A program made the translations under genes and the position numbers. Below, in pieces: positions 43,912 to 52,905 of a stretch of DNA of 64,000 nucleotides. Within the stretch, counting starts at the first letter, position 1. Each line of letters starts with the position of its first letter. The notes under the pieces were generated by a model. It was not told where the DNA came from and did no database searches. It worked only from the letters and a program-made list of their open reading frames with translations. Source of the DNA: Clostridiales bacterium (GTDB taxonomy: Bacteria; Bacillota; Clostridia; Oscillospirales; Acutalibacteraceae); assembly GCA_019416455.1 (NCBI GenBank), contig DXXG01000028.1:1-64000 (forward strand). Reading direction: 5' to 3'.

Positions 43912-44115
43912 TTAGCGCTTTTTGCTGCCGCCCTGCTGACGGCGCTGAGTGGCTTCCTCGTCCAGACGCAGTTCACCCTCATCCGTGATGGTGAGCACGC
44001 TGCCTGCCTTCGCCCCCTGGGGCAATTCCGGCAGCTCAATGGCAAAGAATTTCTGGTCGCTGTCTGTGCAGATGGCAAATTTACCGTCTAAGCGGTCAAT
44101 AACAAGCTGTTTCAT
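43912..44115 (-). CDS. DUF3006-domain small protein
   Basis: A 67-residue protein matching the DUF3006 pattern: VIDRLDGKFAICTDSDQKFFAIELPELP, then a small beta-strand region ending in a basic tail (RRQQGGSKKR). The function is unknown. It is typically found beside ComEC-like MBL-fold hydrolases in Firmicutes, as here: its ATG overlaps the MBL gene's stop. AAAGGA precedes the ATG. Confidence 0.85.
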   Translation of the reverse strand: MKQLVIDRLDGKFAICTDSDQKFFAIELPELPQGAKAGSVLTITDEGELRLDEEATQRRQQGGSKKR

Positions 44116-45062
44116 GGATTCCTTTCTGTCCTTTCCAGTGTGTTATGGTATTCACTTTTCAGGGAGAGCTGTTCCCCGTCCCAGGAGAACACCAGATCCC
44201 CGTCGGTATCCGTTCGATAGATAGAAGCGCCAGTGCTTTCCAGTCTCCGCAGAGTTTCTTCCCTAGGAAGGTTGCTGTTGTCCGGCCCTACGGAAATCAC
44301 CGCGTATTTCGGAGAGACCGCCTCTAGAAACCGCTGGGAAGAGGAACCAGCGCTGCCGTGGTGAGCAACTTTCAGTAGGTCCACGTCCAGGCCTGCACCG
44401 GATTTCACCAGATCTAACTCCGCTTGCGACTCCATGTCACCGCAGAACAAGGCAGAGAAGCCTAAGTAATCCAAGCGCAACACCAGAGAGCAATTGTTAG
44501 ACTCCTCATAGTCCTTCAATGGCCCGAGTACTTCCAGAGCAGTCCCACCCACAGAAAGAGCGTCTCCCGCTCTCACTTCCCGAATGGGGATATCAGCAGT
44601 CCTGCTTGCTTCCTCAAGCGCGGTGTATTCCAGGGTTTGGCACATTTCCTCCGGCCAGGGATAGACGATCAATTCTCCTACCGGAAGTTCTTCTATCACC
44701 TGAGCCATACCGCCGATATGGTCGCTGTCCGGATGGGAATCGATCACATAATCCAGCCGGTCCACACCCATTCTGTACAGGTAGTCCACCACTCTGTCGC
44801 CGGAAGCTGCTGTTCCCGCGTCTAAGAGGGCTGCTTTCCCTTCGCACCGCAAAAGCAGTGCGTCAGCTTTGCCCACGTCAATCACGTGAAGTTCCAGCGG
44901 CGAGGGTTCCGCCGTACCCCGAAATTCGGAGAGGGCAGACAACTCCCACCAAAACGCCTTCCCCAGCGGGGTAATGGAGAAGATCAACAGTGCTGCCAGG
45001 AAAGCGGATCCCGCTCGTCTGAGCCACATGCGGCGCTTCCTTTTGTCTGACTTCACGGTCAC
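44112..45062 (-). CDS. ComEC/Rec2-like MBL-fold hydrolase
   Basis: A 316-residue protein with an N-terminal membrane anchor or signal helix (about residues 12-31) and an exported metallo-beta-lactamase domain like that at the C-terminus of ComEC. The metal motif reads SHPDSDHIGG (HxDxDH), followed by LFCGDMESQAE and VAHHGSAGSSS. It lacks the ComEC membrane channel, so it is not a DNA-uptake channel itself; it may act as an extracellular nuclease or phosphodiesterase. GTG start overlapping the ftsK stop. Confidence 0.88.
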   Translation of the reverse strand: MTVKSDKRKRRMWLRRAGSAFLAALLIFSITPLGKAFWWELSALSEFRGTAEPSPLELHVIDVGKADALLLRCEGKAALLDAGTAASGDRVVDYLYRMGVDRLDYVIDSHPDSDHIGGMAQVIEELPVGELIVYPWPEEMCQTLEYTALEEASRTADIPIREVRAGDALSVGGTALEVLGPLKDYEESNNCSLVLRLDYLGFSALFCGDMESQAELDLVKSGAGLDVDLLKVAHHGSAGSSSQRFLEAVSPKYAVISVGPDNSNLPREETLRRLESTGASIYRTDTDGDLVFSWDGEQLSLKSEYHNTLERTERNP

Positions 45063-47791
45063 TCGTTCCCTTCAGAGGGTCCGCCCTGCTGCATGTTTCG
45101 CTCCAGCCATTGGGCATAACTCATAAGAACTTGACGGGGCTTGGAACCCTCGTGGGGACCTACAACGCCCAGCTGTTCCATTTCGTCGATCAGCCGTCCA
45201 GCTCGGGCATAGCCCAGACGCAGACGCCGCTGAAGCAGGGACGTGGAAGCCTGTCCCGCCTCTACAACGCACTTGATGGCCTCGTCGATCATGGGGTCTC
45301 CCCCAGTCTCGTTGTCGCCGCTGTCGTCGCTTTTGGATTCACTGGCGGCATTGCGTTCGATCTCTTCGATGACCTTCTCATCGTATTCAATGGTTTTTGT
45401 CTTTTTCACGAACTCCACCACAGAGGAGATCTCCTCATCGGTGACATAGCAGCCCTGCACTCGCAAAGGTTTGTTAGCGCCTACGGGAGCGAAGAGCATA
45501 TCGCCGTTGCCCAGCAGTTTTTCCGCGCCGCCAGAGTCCAGGATGGTACGGGAGTCCACCGCGTTGGACACGGTCAATGCGATACGGCTGGGAATGTTGG
45601 CCTTGATCAGGCCGGTCACCACATCCACAGAGGGACGCTGGGTGGCCACCACCAGGTGCATACCGGCCGCGCGGGCCAGCTGAGCCAAGCGGCAAATGGA
45701 ATCTTCCACCTCTTTGGGGGCGGCCATCATCAAGTCCGCCAGCTCATCGATGATGATGACGATCTGGGGCATGGCGGGCATGGGCTGACCGTTTTCGTCC
45801 TGATAATTCTGAGAGGCCGCTAAACTATTATACCCTTTCAGGTTGCGAACATTGAACTCGGAAAAGATCTTATACCTTTTCATCATTTCCGACACAGCCC
45901 AGCCCAAGGCACCGGAAGCCTTTCTGGGGTCAGTGACCACGGGTACCAGCATATGGGGCATGCCGTTGTACTCGGTAAGTTCGACGGCCTTGGGGTCGAT
46001 CATCAGGAAACGCACCTCGTCAGGGCTGGCTTTATAAAGCATGCTGATGATCAATGAGTTGATGCACACGGATTTACCGGAACCAGTAGTACCTGCAATG
46101 AGCAAGTGGGGCATTTTCGCAAGGTCGGCAATTACAGGCTGGCCTGCGATGTCACGGCCCAAAGCCACGGATAGCTTGCTCTTGGAGGACTGGAAAGAAT
46201 TAGATTCTACCAGTTCCCGCATGCGTACCGTGCTGCGGCTCTTGTTGGGCACTTCGATACCCACAGCCGCTTTCCCGGGAATGGGCGCTTCAATACGCAC
46301 ACCCGTTGCCGCCAAGTTCAACGCCAAGTCGTCGGAAAGGTTTGTGATCTTGCTGATTTTCACGCCGGCGGCAGGCTGGATCTCATACCGGGTGACAGAC
46401 GGGCCGCGGCAGATATCCAAGATCTTAGTCTGCACGCCGAAACTTTTCAAGGTGTCCACCAGGATCCGGCCATTTGTCTGCAATTCTTCCGTTTCCAGGG
46501 CAGGATTCCCTTGAGGACTGACCGCCAGCATAGTTACCGGTGGGTAACAGTATGCGGTCTTGGAGGGCTCTGCCCCTGTATACAAGGCCTGCTGGAGAGG
46601 CGTAGCTTCTTTTCGGTCGTTTTTCTCCTTCTGCTCCATGAATTTTTCCGTCAATTCTTTGACTTCCTCAGGAACAGGAGTAGATTCCGTATCGGCACGC
46701 CGTTCTTCCGCAACGGGGGCCGGCTCTTCCGTCATGGGCTTCTCAGAGGGCATGGAAGAACGTACCGTTTCCACCGGAGGTGTGGGAATATGGATCTCTC
46801 CGATCTCTTCCAATGCCCGTTCCAGCGCCTGGGTCCCCTCTTCCATCTCCTTAACTGCGGGAGACGGCTCCTGGGGAGCGGGAACACCTGCCGCCGGTGT
46901 GGAGTTTTCCTCTTTGGGTTCCTCCACCCCAAACACAGCTTTCAAACGGTCCAGCTTGTCGTTTTTCTTTTCCACTTTTTTCTTCTCAGGAGGCGGTGGA
47001 AACAAAGCGGAGGGAGTGTCTGCGCGCACAGGATGAGCGGGCAGTTGGGCTTCCAGAGAGACATCAATCTCAGAATCCCGTTCCATTTCCAGGATCTGCC
47101 GCTCCTCCTCCCGGCGTAAGCGGGCGTTTTGAATACCCTCGGACATCACATCCACGGGCTTTTTGATGGTGCGGAACAGGCCGATCAGAGTGGTGCCGGT
47201 GAGGATCATCACCGCTACAAACAGCAGCAGGGCCACGATGATCCTGGCCCCCACCTCTCCTGTGGCACGCAGCAGGGGCAGGCCCAAGATCCCGCCAACC
47301 ACTCCGCCGCCGGTGCCCGCATTGGAGGTGTAAAGATATCCTATGTATTCAAAGAAGTTCAAGTCACTGGGGATGTCTCGTTTCCCAAAGATAAATCCGG
47401 TGGCACAGAACAACACGATCACTGCCACGGTCATCCAGATTTTCCCGCTGATAGAACCACGAGGTTTCTCCATAGCGATGATCACCGCCACATAGATCAC
47501 CAGTACCGGCCACAGCAGCGCCCAGCTGCCGAAGAGCCCCAAAATGGCGTCATGGGCCCAGCGCCAAAGGTTATCGCCCGGGATGATCACCAAACATCCC
47601 AGAAGGATGGCGCTGGCGAAAAGCAGGACCGCCCGGATCTGATTTTTCTGCCGGATGGCTTCAGCGGTGATCTGAGGGCTCTTATTCCCTCTGGTACTGC
47701 GGGAACCGGTATTTCTTTTCCCGGACGAAGCCGGCGAGGACCTTTTGGCCGCCGGCTTTTTCCGGGTAGTAGATGTTTTTTTTGCTGGCAA
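45059..47791 (-). CDS. ftsK: DNA translocase FtsK/SpoIIIE
   Basis: A 910-residue DNA pump: a basic N-terminal segment, four predicted membrane helices (roughly 45-205), a Pro/Glu-rich linker (about 220-405), the RecA-like motor with Walker A GTTGSGKSVCIN and Walker B IVIIIDELADLMM, and a C-terminal gamma winged-helix domain for sequence-directed translocation (LLQRRLRLGYARAGRLIDEM). It moves chromosomal DNA through the septum, during sporulation if SpoIIIE-like. The start is taken as TTG 47791 (GGAGG seven nt upstream); an ATG seven codons earlier is possible. It sits with tepA and uppP. Confidence 0.96.
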   Translation of the reverse strand: MPAKKTSTTRKKPAAKRSSPASSGKRNTGSRSTRGNKSPQITAEAIRQKNQIRAVLLFASAILLGCLVIIPGDNLWRWAHDAILGLFGSWALLWPVLVIYVAVIIAMEKPRGSISGKIWMTVAVIVLFCATGFIFGKRDIPSDLNFFEYIGYLYTSNAGTGGGVVGGILGLPLLRATGEVGARIIVALLLFVAVMILTGTTLIGLFRTIKKPVDVMSEGIQNARLRREEERQILEMERDSEIDVSLEAQLPAHPVRADTPSALFPPPPEKKKVEKKNDKLDRLKAVFGVEEPKEENSTPAAGVPAPQEPSPAVKEMEEGTQALERALEEIGEIHIPTPPVETVRSSMPSEKPMTEEPAPVAEERRADTESTPVPEEVKELTEKFMEQKEKNDRKEATPLQQALYTGAEPSKTAYCYPPVTMLAVSPQGNPALETEELQTNGRILVDTLKSFGVQTKILDICRGPSVTRYEIQPAAGVKISKITNLSDDLALNLAATGVRIEAPIPGKAAVGIEVPNKSRSTVRMRELVESNSFQSSKSKLSVALGRDIAGQPVIADLAKMPHLLIAGTTGSGKSVCINSLIISMLYKASPDEVRFLMIDPKAVELTEYNGMPHMLVPVVTDPRKASGALGWAVSEMMKRYKIFSEFNVRNLKGYNSLAASQNYQDENGQPMPAMPQIVIIIDELADLMMAAPKEVEDSICRLAQLARAAGMHLVVATQRPSVDVVTGLIKANIPSRIALTVSNAVDSRTILDSGGAEKLLGNGDMLFAPVGANKPLRVQGCYVTDEEISSVVEFVKKTKTIEYDEKVIEEIERNAASESKSDDSGDNETGGDPMIDEAIKCVVEAGQASTSLLQRRLRLGYARAGRLIDEMEQLGVVGPHEGSKPRQVLMSYAQWLERNMQQGGPSEGNE

Positions 47792-47844
47792 ACGTTCTCC
47801 CTCCGATCTCATACCTTAGGTCTCAAGAGCCCTGTTTTCTCAGT

Positions 47845-48789
47845 TTACAAGGGCAGGCCGGTAAACAGGTTGTTTCCGGTAATATGTTCGATGATGCCAA
47901 TAATGGTCACAGCGGCGCCTACGATCAAGGTGTAAAAAGCAAAAATGTGAAGTTTGTTAGTGGTGACGATCCATCTGAGCAGCTTGATGGCCAAAAAGCC
48001 CACGATAGCGGCGGTGAGCACGCCCGCGATCAAGGGACCCGCGCCCACAGCGTTGGCCTGCTCCCCCATGTCAAGCAGGGAAACGAGGGCCGCTGCGGCG
48101 ATAGAGGGAATACCCAGCACGAAGGAATAATCCAGAGCTGTCTGCTGGTTGATCCCACGCAGGAGTCCCACAGACAGGGTGGAACCGGAACGGGACAGAC
48201 CGGGGAACACTGCTGCCAAGCACTGAGTCAAACCGATGAGGATAGCGTCCACGGTATGGATCTTCTTTCGGCCATTGCTTTTAACACGACGACCGGAAGC
48301 GTCGGTGCGCGTCCGTGTCTCCTTGACACGTTTGTTGGCGTAAATGCCGGAAAACAGCAAAGCGCTGGTGACCAGCAGTGCCAAACCCTCCACTACGATG
48401 TCAGAGTCGGAACCAAGCATCTCAGACAGACCCTTGATGTCCAGACCGGTCCCAGGAATGGGCAGGAACAACAAGAACAACGGCAGAAGGCCGAAGATCA
48501 GCATGAAGATCAGCCGCCGGTCATGGTTCATTTCGCTCCATTTGAAGCGTCCGTGGACTACATCCACACACAGAGAACAAAACTCTTTGATCAGCCGCCA
48601 GATCAGTTCCCTATAAACGAACACCACGGCGATCAAGGTGCCCAAGTGGAGCATCACGTCAAACAGAATGCCCGGCAGCTCAATGCCGAATAAATGCTTT
48701 GAGATGGACAAATGGCCGCTGCTGGACACGGGCAGGAATTCTGTCGCGCCCTGGATGATTCCTTGGATGATTGCTTCAAAGATGGTCAT
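47845..48789 (-). CDS. uppP: Undecaprenyl-diphosphatase
   Basis: A 314-residue integral membrane phosphatase recycling undecaprenyl pyrophosphate to the phosphate carrier used in cell-wall synthesis; it can confer bacitracin resistance. The family signatures EFLPVSSSGHLSI near residue 18 and PGLSRSGSTLS in the middle are intact. A hydrophilic loop of about 35 residues (RVKETRTRTDASGRRVKSNGRKK, split) lies before the second signature and is longer than usual. GGAGGAG precedes the ATG. Confidence 0.96.
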   Translation of the reverse strand: MTIFEAIIQGIIQGATEFLPVSSSGHLSISKHLFGIELPGILFDVMLHLGTLIAVVFVYRELIWRLIKEFCSLCVDVVHGRFKWSEMNHDRRLIFMLIFGLLPLFLLFLPIPGTGLDIKGLSEMLGSDSDIVVEGLALLVTSALLFSGIYANKRVKETRTRTDASGRRVKSNGRKKIHTVDAILIGLTQCLAAVFPGLSRSGSTLSVGLLRGINQQTALDYSFVLGIPSIAAAALVSLLDMGEQANAVGAGPLIAGVLTAAIVGFLAIKLLRWIVTTNKLHIFAFYTLIVGAAVTIIGIIEHITGNNLFTGLPL

Positions 48790-48832
48790 AAACTCCTCCT
48801 TCTATGTAACGGCGGAGAGTCCCGCCGATTTC

Positions 48833-49621
48833 TCACTGTGTTTTTTTCTTTCTCGTTCCGGTTTTCTGTGCCGTAGTTCTGCGTTTTTTGTTTTGGTCGA
48901 TCATCTTACCCAAACAGTCCATGGCGTCAGAGAGAGAACCCAAAGAATCGATCAAGCCCTCTTCCACAGCGTCCGGACCATCCAGTACCGTGCCCACGTC
49001 CATCACCAGTTCCTGGGTGTTCATGGAAAGATCCACGAAGCGCTCTTTGGTGATGTTGGAGTTCTGGGTGACAAAATTGGTGATCCTGTCCTGCATCCGG
49101 CGGAAATATTCCAGCGTTTGGGGGATCCCCAGCACCAGACCGTTCATCCGCACGGGATGGATGGTCATAGAGGCGGACTCCGCGATGAAGGAACGCTTCG
49201 CGGCCACAGCCAGAGGCACACCGATGGAATGACCGCCGCCCAGCACCAAGGAAACCGTGGGCTTTTTCATGCCGGCAACCAGTTCCGCCAGCGCCAAGCC
49301 AGCTTCCACATCTCCTCCCACGGTGTTGAGGAGCATGAGCAGACCGTCGATCTGGGGGTCTTCCTCCACCGCCACGATCTGGGGAATCACGTGTTCGTAT
49401 TTGGTGGTCTTGTTTTGCGAGGGCAGAATGTAGTGGCCCTCGATCTGCCCGATGATGGTCAAACAGTGAATGGTTCTTCCGTTGCACCGGGTGGTGACGG
49501 AGCCGTCCTGTACCAGGGGGCGGTCTGATGTTTGAGAGTCGGTCTCTGTCTCCCCTGTCTCAGGCTCTTCCCCTGCCTCAAGCGCCAAACGGCGCAGTTT
49601 CTTTTCTTCGGCTTTTTTCAT
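48833..49621 (-). CDS. tepA: ClpP-like peptidase TepA (translocation-enhancing protein)
   Basis: A 262-residue ClpP/crotonase-fold peptidase of the TepA type, found in spore formers next to ftsK/spoIIIE. GGHSIG carries the candidate nucleophilic serine, and SMTIHPVRMNG holds the histidine. The N-terminus is charged (KKAEEKKLRR), with no clear signal peptide. The start at 49621 has GGAGG eight nt upstream. It is the first gene of the tepA-uppP-ftsK operon. Reported roles include signal-peptide degradation and spore formation; the role here is inferred. Confidence 0.9.
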   Translation of the reverse strand: MKKAEEKKLRRLALEAGEEPETGETETDSQTSDRPLVQDGSVTTRCNGRTIHCLTIIGQIEGHYILPSQNKTTKYEHVIPQIVAVEEDPQIDGLLMLLNTVGGDVEAGLALAELVAGMKKPTVSLVLGGGHSIGVPLAVAAKRSFIAESASMTIHPVRMNGLVLGIPQTLEYFRRMQDRITNFVTQNSNITKERFVDLSMNTQELVMDVGTVLDGPDAVEEGLIDSLGSLSDAMDCLGKMIDQNKKRRTTAQKTGTRKKKTQ

Positions 49622-49716
49622 GGCAGCATCCTCCTTTACAAAGGATAGTTTGCCAGAAAACCCATCCAATCATACAAAGGATGAAAAAAAGCCTGGAGGC
49701 GGACAATAGCTATTTT

Positions 49717-49745
49717 ATTATATCACCCCTTTTCCCCCAGGGCAA
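49717..49745 (-). promoter_or_regulatory. Promoter of the tepA-uppP-ftsK operon
   Basis: Minus strand TTGCCC (49740-49745), 17-nt spacer, TATAAT (49717-49722); the extended GGTGATATAAT also occurs in the divergent promoter at 49783-49811. Confidence 0.75.
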
Positions 49746-49782
49746 GTGAAAAGAGCCCCTTTTCTTTCAAGGGAAGTTTCAT

Positions 49783-49811
49783 TTGCCTATCCCATACAAT
49801 GGTGATATAAT
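49783..49811 (+). promoter_or_regulatory. Promoter of the AEC transporter gene
   Basis: TTGCCT (49783-49788), 17-nt spacer, TATAAT (49806-49811). Divergent from the tepA promoter and nearly identical to it in box sequence and in the GGTGA before the -10. Confidence 0.75.
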
Positions 49812-49850
49812 TTTGTCAGAAACTTTTGGTTGGAGGAGAGTGGGTATTTT

Positions 49851-50789
49851 ATGGACAGTCTGATCATCTCTTTGGAGATCGTTCTGCCCCTGTTTCTTTT
49901 GATGGCGGTGGGTTATGTCATCAAATTGACCGGCATGATGAACGAGACGTCCGTCAAACAGACGAACAAGGTCATTTTCAAGATCTTTCTCCCTTTGCTG
50001 GTGTTCTGCAACATCTACAACACTGAGCTTGCGGAGAGCTTTAATTCCCAGCTGCTGCTTTACGCTGTAACAGGCGTGGCGATCCAATTTGTGCTGTCCC
50101 TGTGTCTGGCAGTGCTGCTGGAAAAGGACAACTCCCGGCGGGGCGTGATGCTCCAAGGCATGTTCCGCAGCAATTTCGTGCTGTTTGGGATCCCTATCAG
50201 CACGGCCCTTTTTGGGGACACCGCTGCTGGACTGGCATCCATCCTCATCGCTGTGATCATCCCTATGTACAATGTTCTGGCGGTTGTCTCCTTGGAGATC
50301 TTCAATGGAAAGCGTCCTAATGTGGGCAAGATCCTGATTGGTATCATCACCAATCCGCTGATCATCGGCTCTGTGCTGGGCATCCTTTTCGTGGTGTTCC
50401 ATATTTCTCTGCCCGCTCCTATTTACGATACAATCAGCGACCTTTCCACTATCGCGACGCCCCTGGCTTTCGTGATCCTGGGCGCGTCCTTCAGCTTTGG
50501 GGATGTGGGACGCTATATCAAAGAATTGCTGATCGTTTTGGGCGCAAAATTGCTGGTATTCCCCGCGCTGTTTCTGGGCATTGCTCTGCTGCTGGGGTTC
50601 CGGGGCGCTCCTTTGGCGGTGCTGCTCACCGTATTCGGCGCACCTATCGCGGTGTCGTCCTTTACCATGGCTCAACAGATGGGCGGCGATGACAAATTGG
50701 CGGGCCAGTTAGTGGTGTTCAGTTCTATCTTTTCCATTGGCACCATGTTCTTGCTTATCTTCTTCTTAAAGGAAATGGCCTTCCTGTAA
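49851..50789 (+). CDS. AEC (auxin efflux carrier) family transporter
   Basis: A 312-residue membrane protein with about ten predicted helices in two inverted halves, as in the AEC family. Recognisable segments are the N-terminal IVLPLFLLMAVGYVIKLTGMM, IFKIFLPLLVF, FRSNFVLFGIPISTALFG and the C-terminal FGAPIAVSSFTMAQQMGGDD. Bacterial members move organic acids such as malate or malonate; the proximity of aconitase and isocitrate dehydrogenase makes a carboxylic-acid substrate plausible, as inference. GGAGGAG lies upstream of the ATG. Confidence 0.9.
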   Translation: MDSLIISLEIVLPLFLLMAVGYVIKLTGMMNETSVKQTNKVIFKIFLPLLVFCNIYNTELAESFNSQLLLYAVTGVAIQFVLSLCLAVLLEKDNSRRGVMLQGMFRSNFVLFGIPISTALFGDTAAGLASILIAVIIPMYNVLAVVSLEIFNGKRPNVGKILIGIITNPLIIGSVLGILFVVFHISLPAPIYDTISDLSTIATPLAFVILGASFSFGDVGRYIKELLIVLGAKLLVFPALFLGIALLLGFRGAPLAVLLTVFGAPIAVSSFTMAQQMGGDDKLAGQLVVFSSIFSIGTMFLLIFFLKEMAFL

Positions 50790-50833
50790 TTGTCCGGAAG
50801 GATTTTCTTATTCAAAAAATACAGGATAAAACA

Positions 50834-50862
50834 TTGACAGCTAGTTGTTTTTCGGCGATAAT
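50834..50862 (+). promoter_or_regulatory. Promoter of the aconitase-isocitrate dehydrogenase genes
   Basis: TTGACA (50834-50839), 17-nt spacer, GATAAT (50857-50862), about 70 nt before the aconitase start. No Rex-type TTGTGA..TCACAA operator is visible. Confidence 0.8.
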
Positions 50863-50934
50863 ATCTTATTATAGTTTTATTCTTTAGCGCAGAAAAGCAA
50901 AACAATTCACTATACATAAAAAGGGAGGATTTCC

Positions 50935-52869
50935 ATGGGCAGAACTCTTGCACAGAAGATCATTGCGGAGCATTTGGTCAGCGGTCAAATGAACGTGGGC
51001 GAGGACATCGGCCTGCGCATCGACCAGACCTTGACTCAGGACGCCACCGGAACGATGGCGTATTTGGAATTTGAGGCGATGGGAGTACCTCGAGTAAAGA
51101 CGGAGCGCAGTGTGGCGTATATCGATCACAACACCCTGCAAAGCGGCTTTGAGAACGCTGACGACCATCGGTTCATCCAGTCTGTTGCCAAAAAACACGG
51201 CATTTACTTTTCCCGTCCCGGCAACGGTATCTGCCACCAGGTGCATCTGGAGCGGTTCGGCATTCCCGGAAAGACCTTGATTGGCTCTGACAGCCACACT
51301 CCCACCGGCGGCGGCATCGGCATGCTGGCCTTCGGTGCCGGCGGCCTGGACGTGGCTGTGGCCATGGGCGGCGGGGAATACCATATCAATATGCCCAAGA
51401 TGACGAAAATAAATCTTACCGGCAAACTGTCCCCCTGGGTCTCCGCTAAAGACGTGATCCTGGCAGTGCTGCAAAAGATGAGCGTCAAGGGCGGTGTGGG
51501 CAAGATCATCGAGTACGGCGGCGAAGGCATCAAGACTCTTACGGTCCCTGAGCGTGCCACCATCACTAACATGGGCACAGAGCTAGGCGCTACCACCTCT
51601 ATCTTTCCCTCCGACGAGATCACCCGCCAGTTCCTGGAAGCACAGGGCCGGGGCGATTGTTGGAAAGAACTGAAGTCCGACGAGGACGCTCAGTACGACG
51701 AGATCATCGATTTGGACCTGTCCTCTCTGGAACCTCTGGCGGCCTGTCCCCACAGCCCCGACGCGGTGAAGTCTGTCACTGAGATCGGGCCCATCAAGGT
51801 GGACCAGTGCTGCATCGGCTCCTGCACCAACTCCTCCTATTTGGATATGATGCGCGTAGCTGCTATCCTCAAGGGCAAGACCGTCCATCCTGACGTGAAC
51901 CTGACCATCGGCTGCGGTTCCAAGCAGGTATATAACATGCTGGCCTTGAATGGCGCGCTGGCAGACATGATCGCCGCAGGCGCTCGGATTCTGGAATGTG
52001 TATGCGGTCCCTGCATCGGCATGGGCCAGTCTCCCAACTCCGGCGGTGTTTCTCTGCGTACCTTCAACCGTAACTTCGAGGGACGCAGCGGCACGGCTGA
52101 CGCTCAGGTCTATTTGGTGAGCCCTGAAGTGGCGGCGGCTTCCGCGCTTACCGGCGTCCTCACTGATCCTCGTACTCTGGGTGAGCCGGTAGAGATCTCC
52201 ATGCCCGAGAAATTCCTTATCAACGACAACCTGGTGGAAGCTCCCATCGAGGAAGCTCTCATGGAGACTGTGGAGATCCAGCGTGGTCCCAATATCAAAC
52301 CCTTCCCTGTTTCCCAGCCTCTGCCGGATTCCATTGAGAAGAAGGCTGTTTTGAAGGTGGGCGACAACATCACTACCGACCATATCATGCCCGCAGGTGC
52401 CAAGATCCTCCCCTTCCGCTCTAATATCCCCTATCTGTCTCAGTTCTGCTTCGGCGTCTGCGACAAGGAGTTCCCCCAGCGGTGCAAAGCTGAAGATGGT
52501 GGCATCGTCATCGGCGGTTCCAACTACGGACAAGGTTCCTCCCGTGAGCACGCCGCTCTGGTACCTCTGTACCTGGGCGTGAAAGCTGTGGTGGCAAAAT
52601 CCTATGCCCGGATCCATTGCGCCAACTTGGCCAACGCTGGTCTGATCCCCCTGCAATTCGTGTACGAGTCCGACTACGACCGTATCGATCAAATGGACGT
52701 ACTTCGTCTGCCCAATATCAAGGCCGAACTGGAGAAAGGCAATGCTGTGACTCTGGAAGACGTGACCAAGGGCATTACCATTCAGGTGGAAGCCCAGCTC
52801 ACTCAGCGTCAGAGAGACATGGTGCTGGCAGGCGGCCTGCTCAACTACACCAAGAGCCAGGCAAACTGA
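50935..52869 (+). CDS. acn: Aconitate hydratase
   Basis: A 644-residue [4Fe-4S] hydratase interconverting citrate and isocitrate. Cluster cysteines are seen in QCCIGSCTNSSYLD and CVCGPCIGMGQS; GSDSHTPTGGG and the swivel-domain VIGGSNYGQGSSREHA (substrate arginine) are intact. The length is that of the short, mitochondrial-like aconitases used in Clostridia rather than the roughly 900-residue AcnA. The preferred codon use suggests high expression. icd follows after 36 nt, so the two form a citrate-to-2-oxoglutarate unit. Confidence 0.95.
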   Translation: MGRTLAQKIIAEHLVSGQMNVGEDIGLRIDQTLTQDATGTMAYLEFEAMGVPRVKTERSVAYIDHNTLQSGFENADDHRFIQSVAKKHGIYFSRPGNGICHQVHLERFGIPGKTLIGSDSHTPTGGGIGMLAFGAGGLDVAVAMGGGEYHINMPKMTKINLTGKLSPWVSAKDVILAVLQKMSVKGGVGKIIEYGGEGIKTLTVPERATITNMGTELGATTSIFPSDEITRQFLEAQGRGDCWKELKSDEDAQYDEIIDLDLSSLEPLAACPHSPDAVKSVTEIGPIKVDQCCIGSCTNSSYLDMMRVAAILKGKTVHPDVNLTIGCGSKQVYNMLALNGALADMIAAGARILECVCGPCIGMGQSPNSGGVSLRTFNRNFEGRSGTADAQVYLVSPEVAAASALTGVLTDPRTLGEPVEISMPEKFLINDNLVEAPIEEALMETVEIQRGPNIKPFPVSQPLPDSIEKKAVLKVGDNITTDHIMPAGAKILPFRSNIPYLSQFCFGVCDKEFPQRCKAEDGGIVIGGSNYGQGSSREHAALVPLYLGVKAVVAKSYARIHCANLANAGLIPLQFVYESDYDRIDQMDVLRLPNIKAELEKGNAVTLEDVTKGITIQVEAQLTQRQRDMVLAGGLLNYTKSQAN

Positions 52870-52905
52870 TTTAGATAAATAAACTTTTTATAAAGGAGCG
52901 AGACC

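Noticed and set aside
44112..45062. DNA-uptake channel ComEC.
   Set aside because: Only the MBL-type domain with one N-terminal helix is present; the membrane channel domain is missing.
48833..49621. Second ClpP protease.
   Set aside because: Length, motifs and the ftsK neighbourhood fit TepA rather than ClpP; the true clpP is at 8129-8710.
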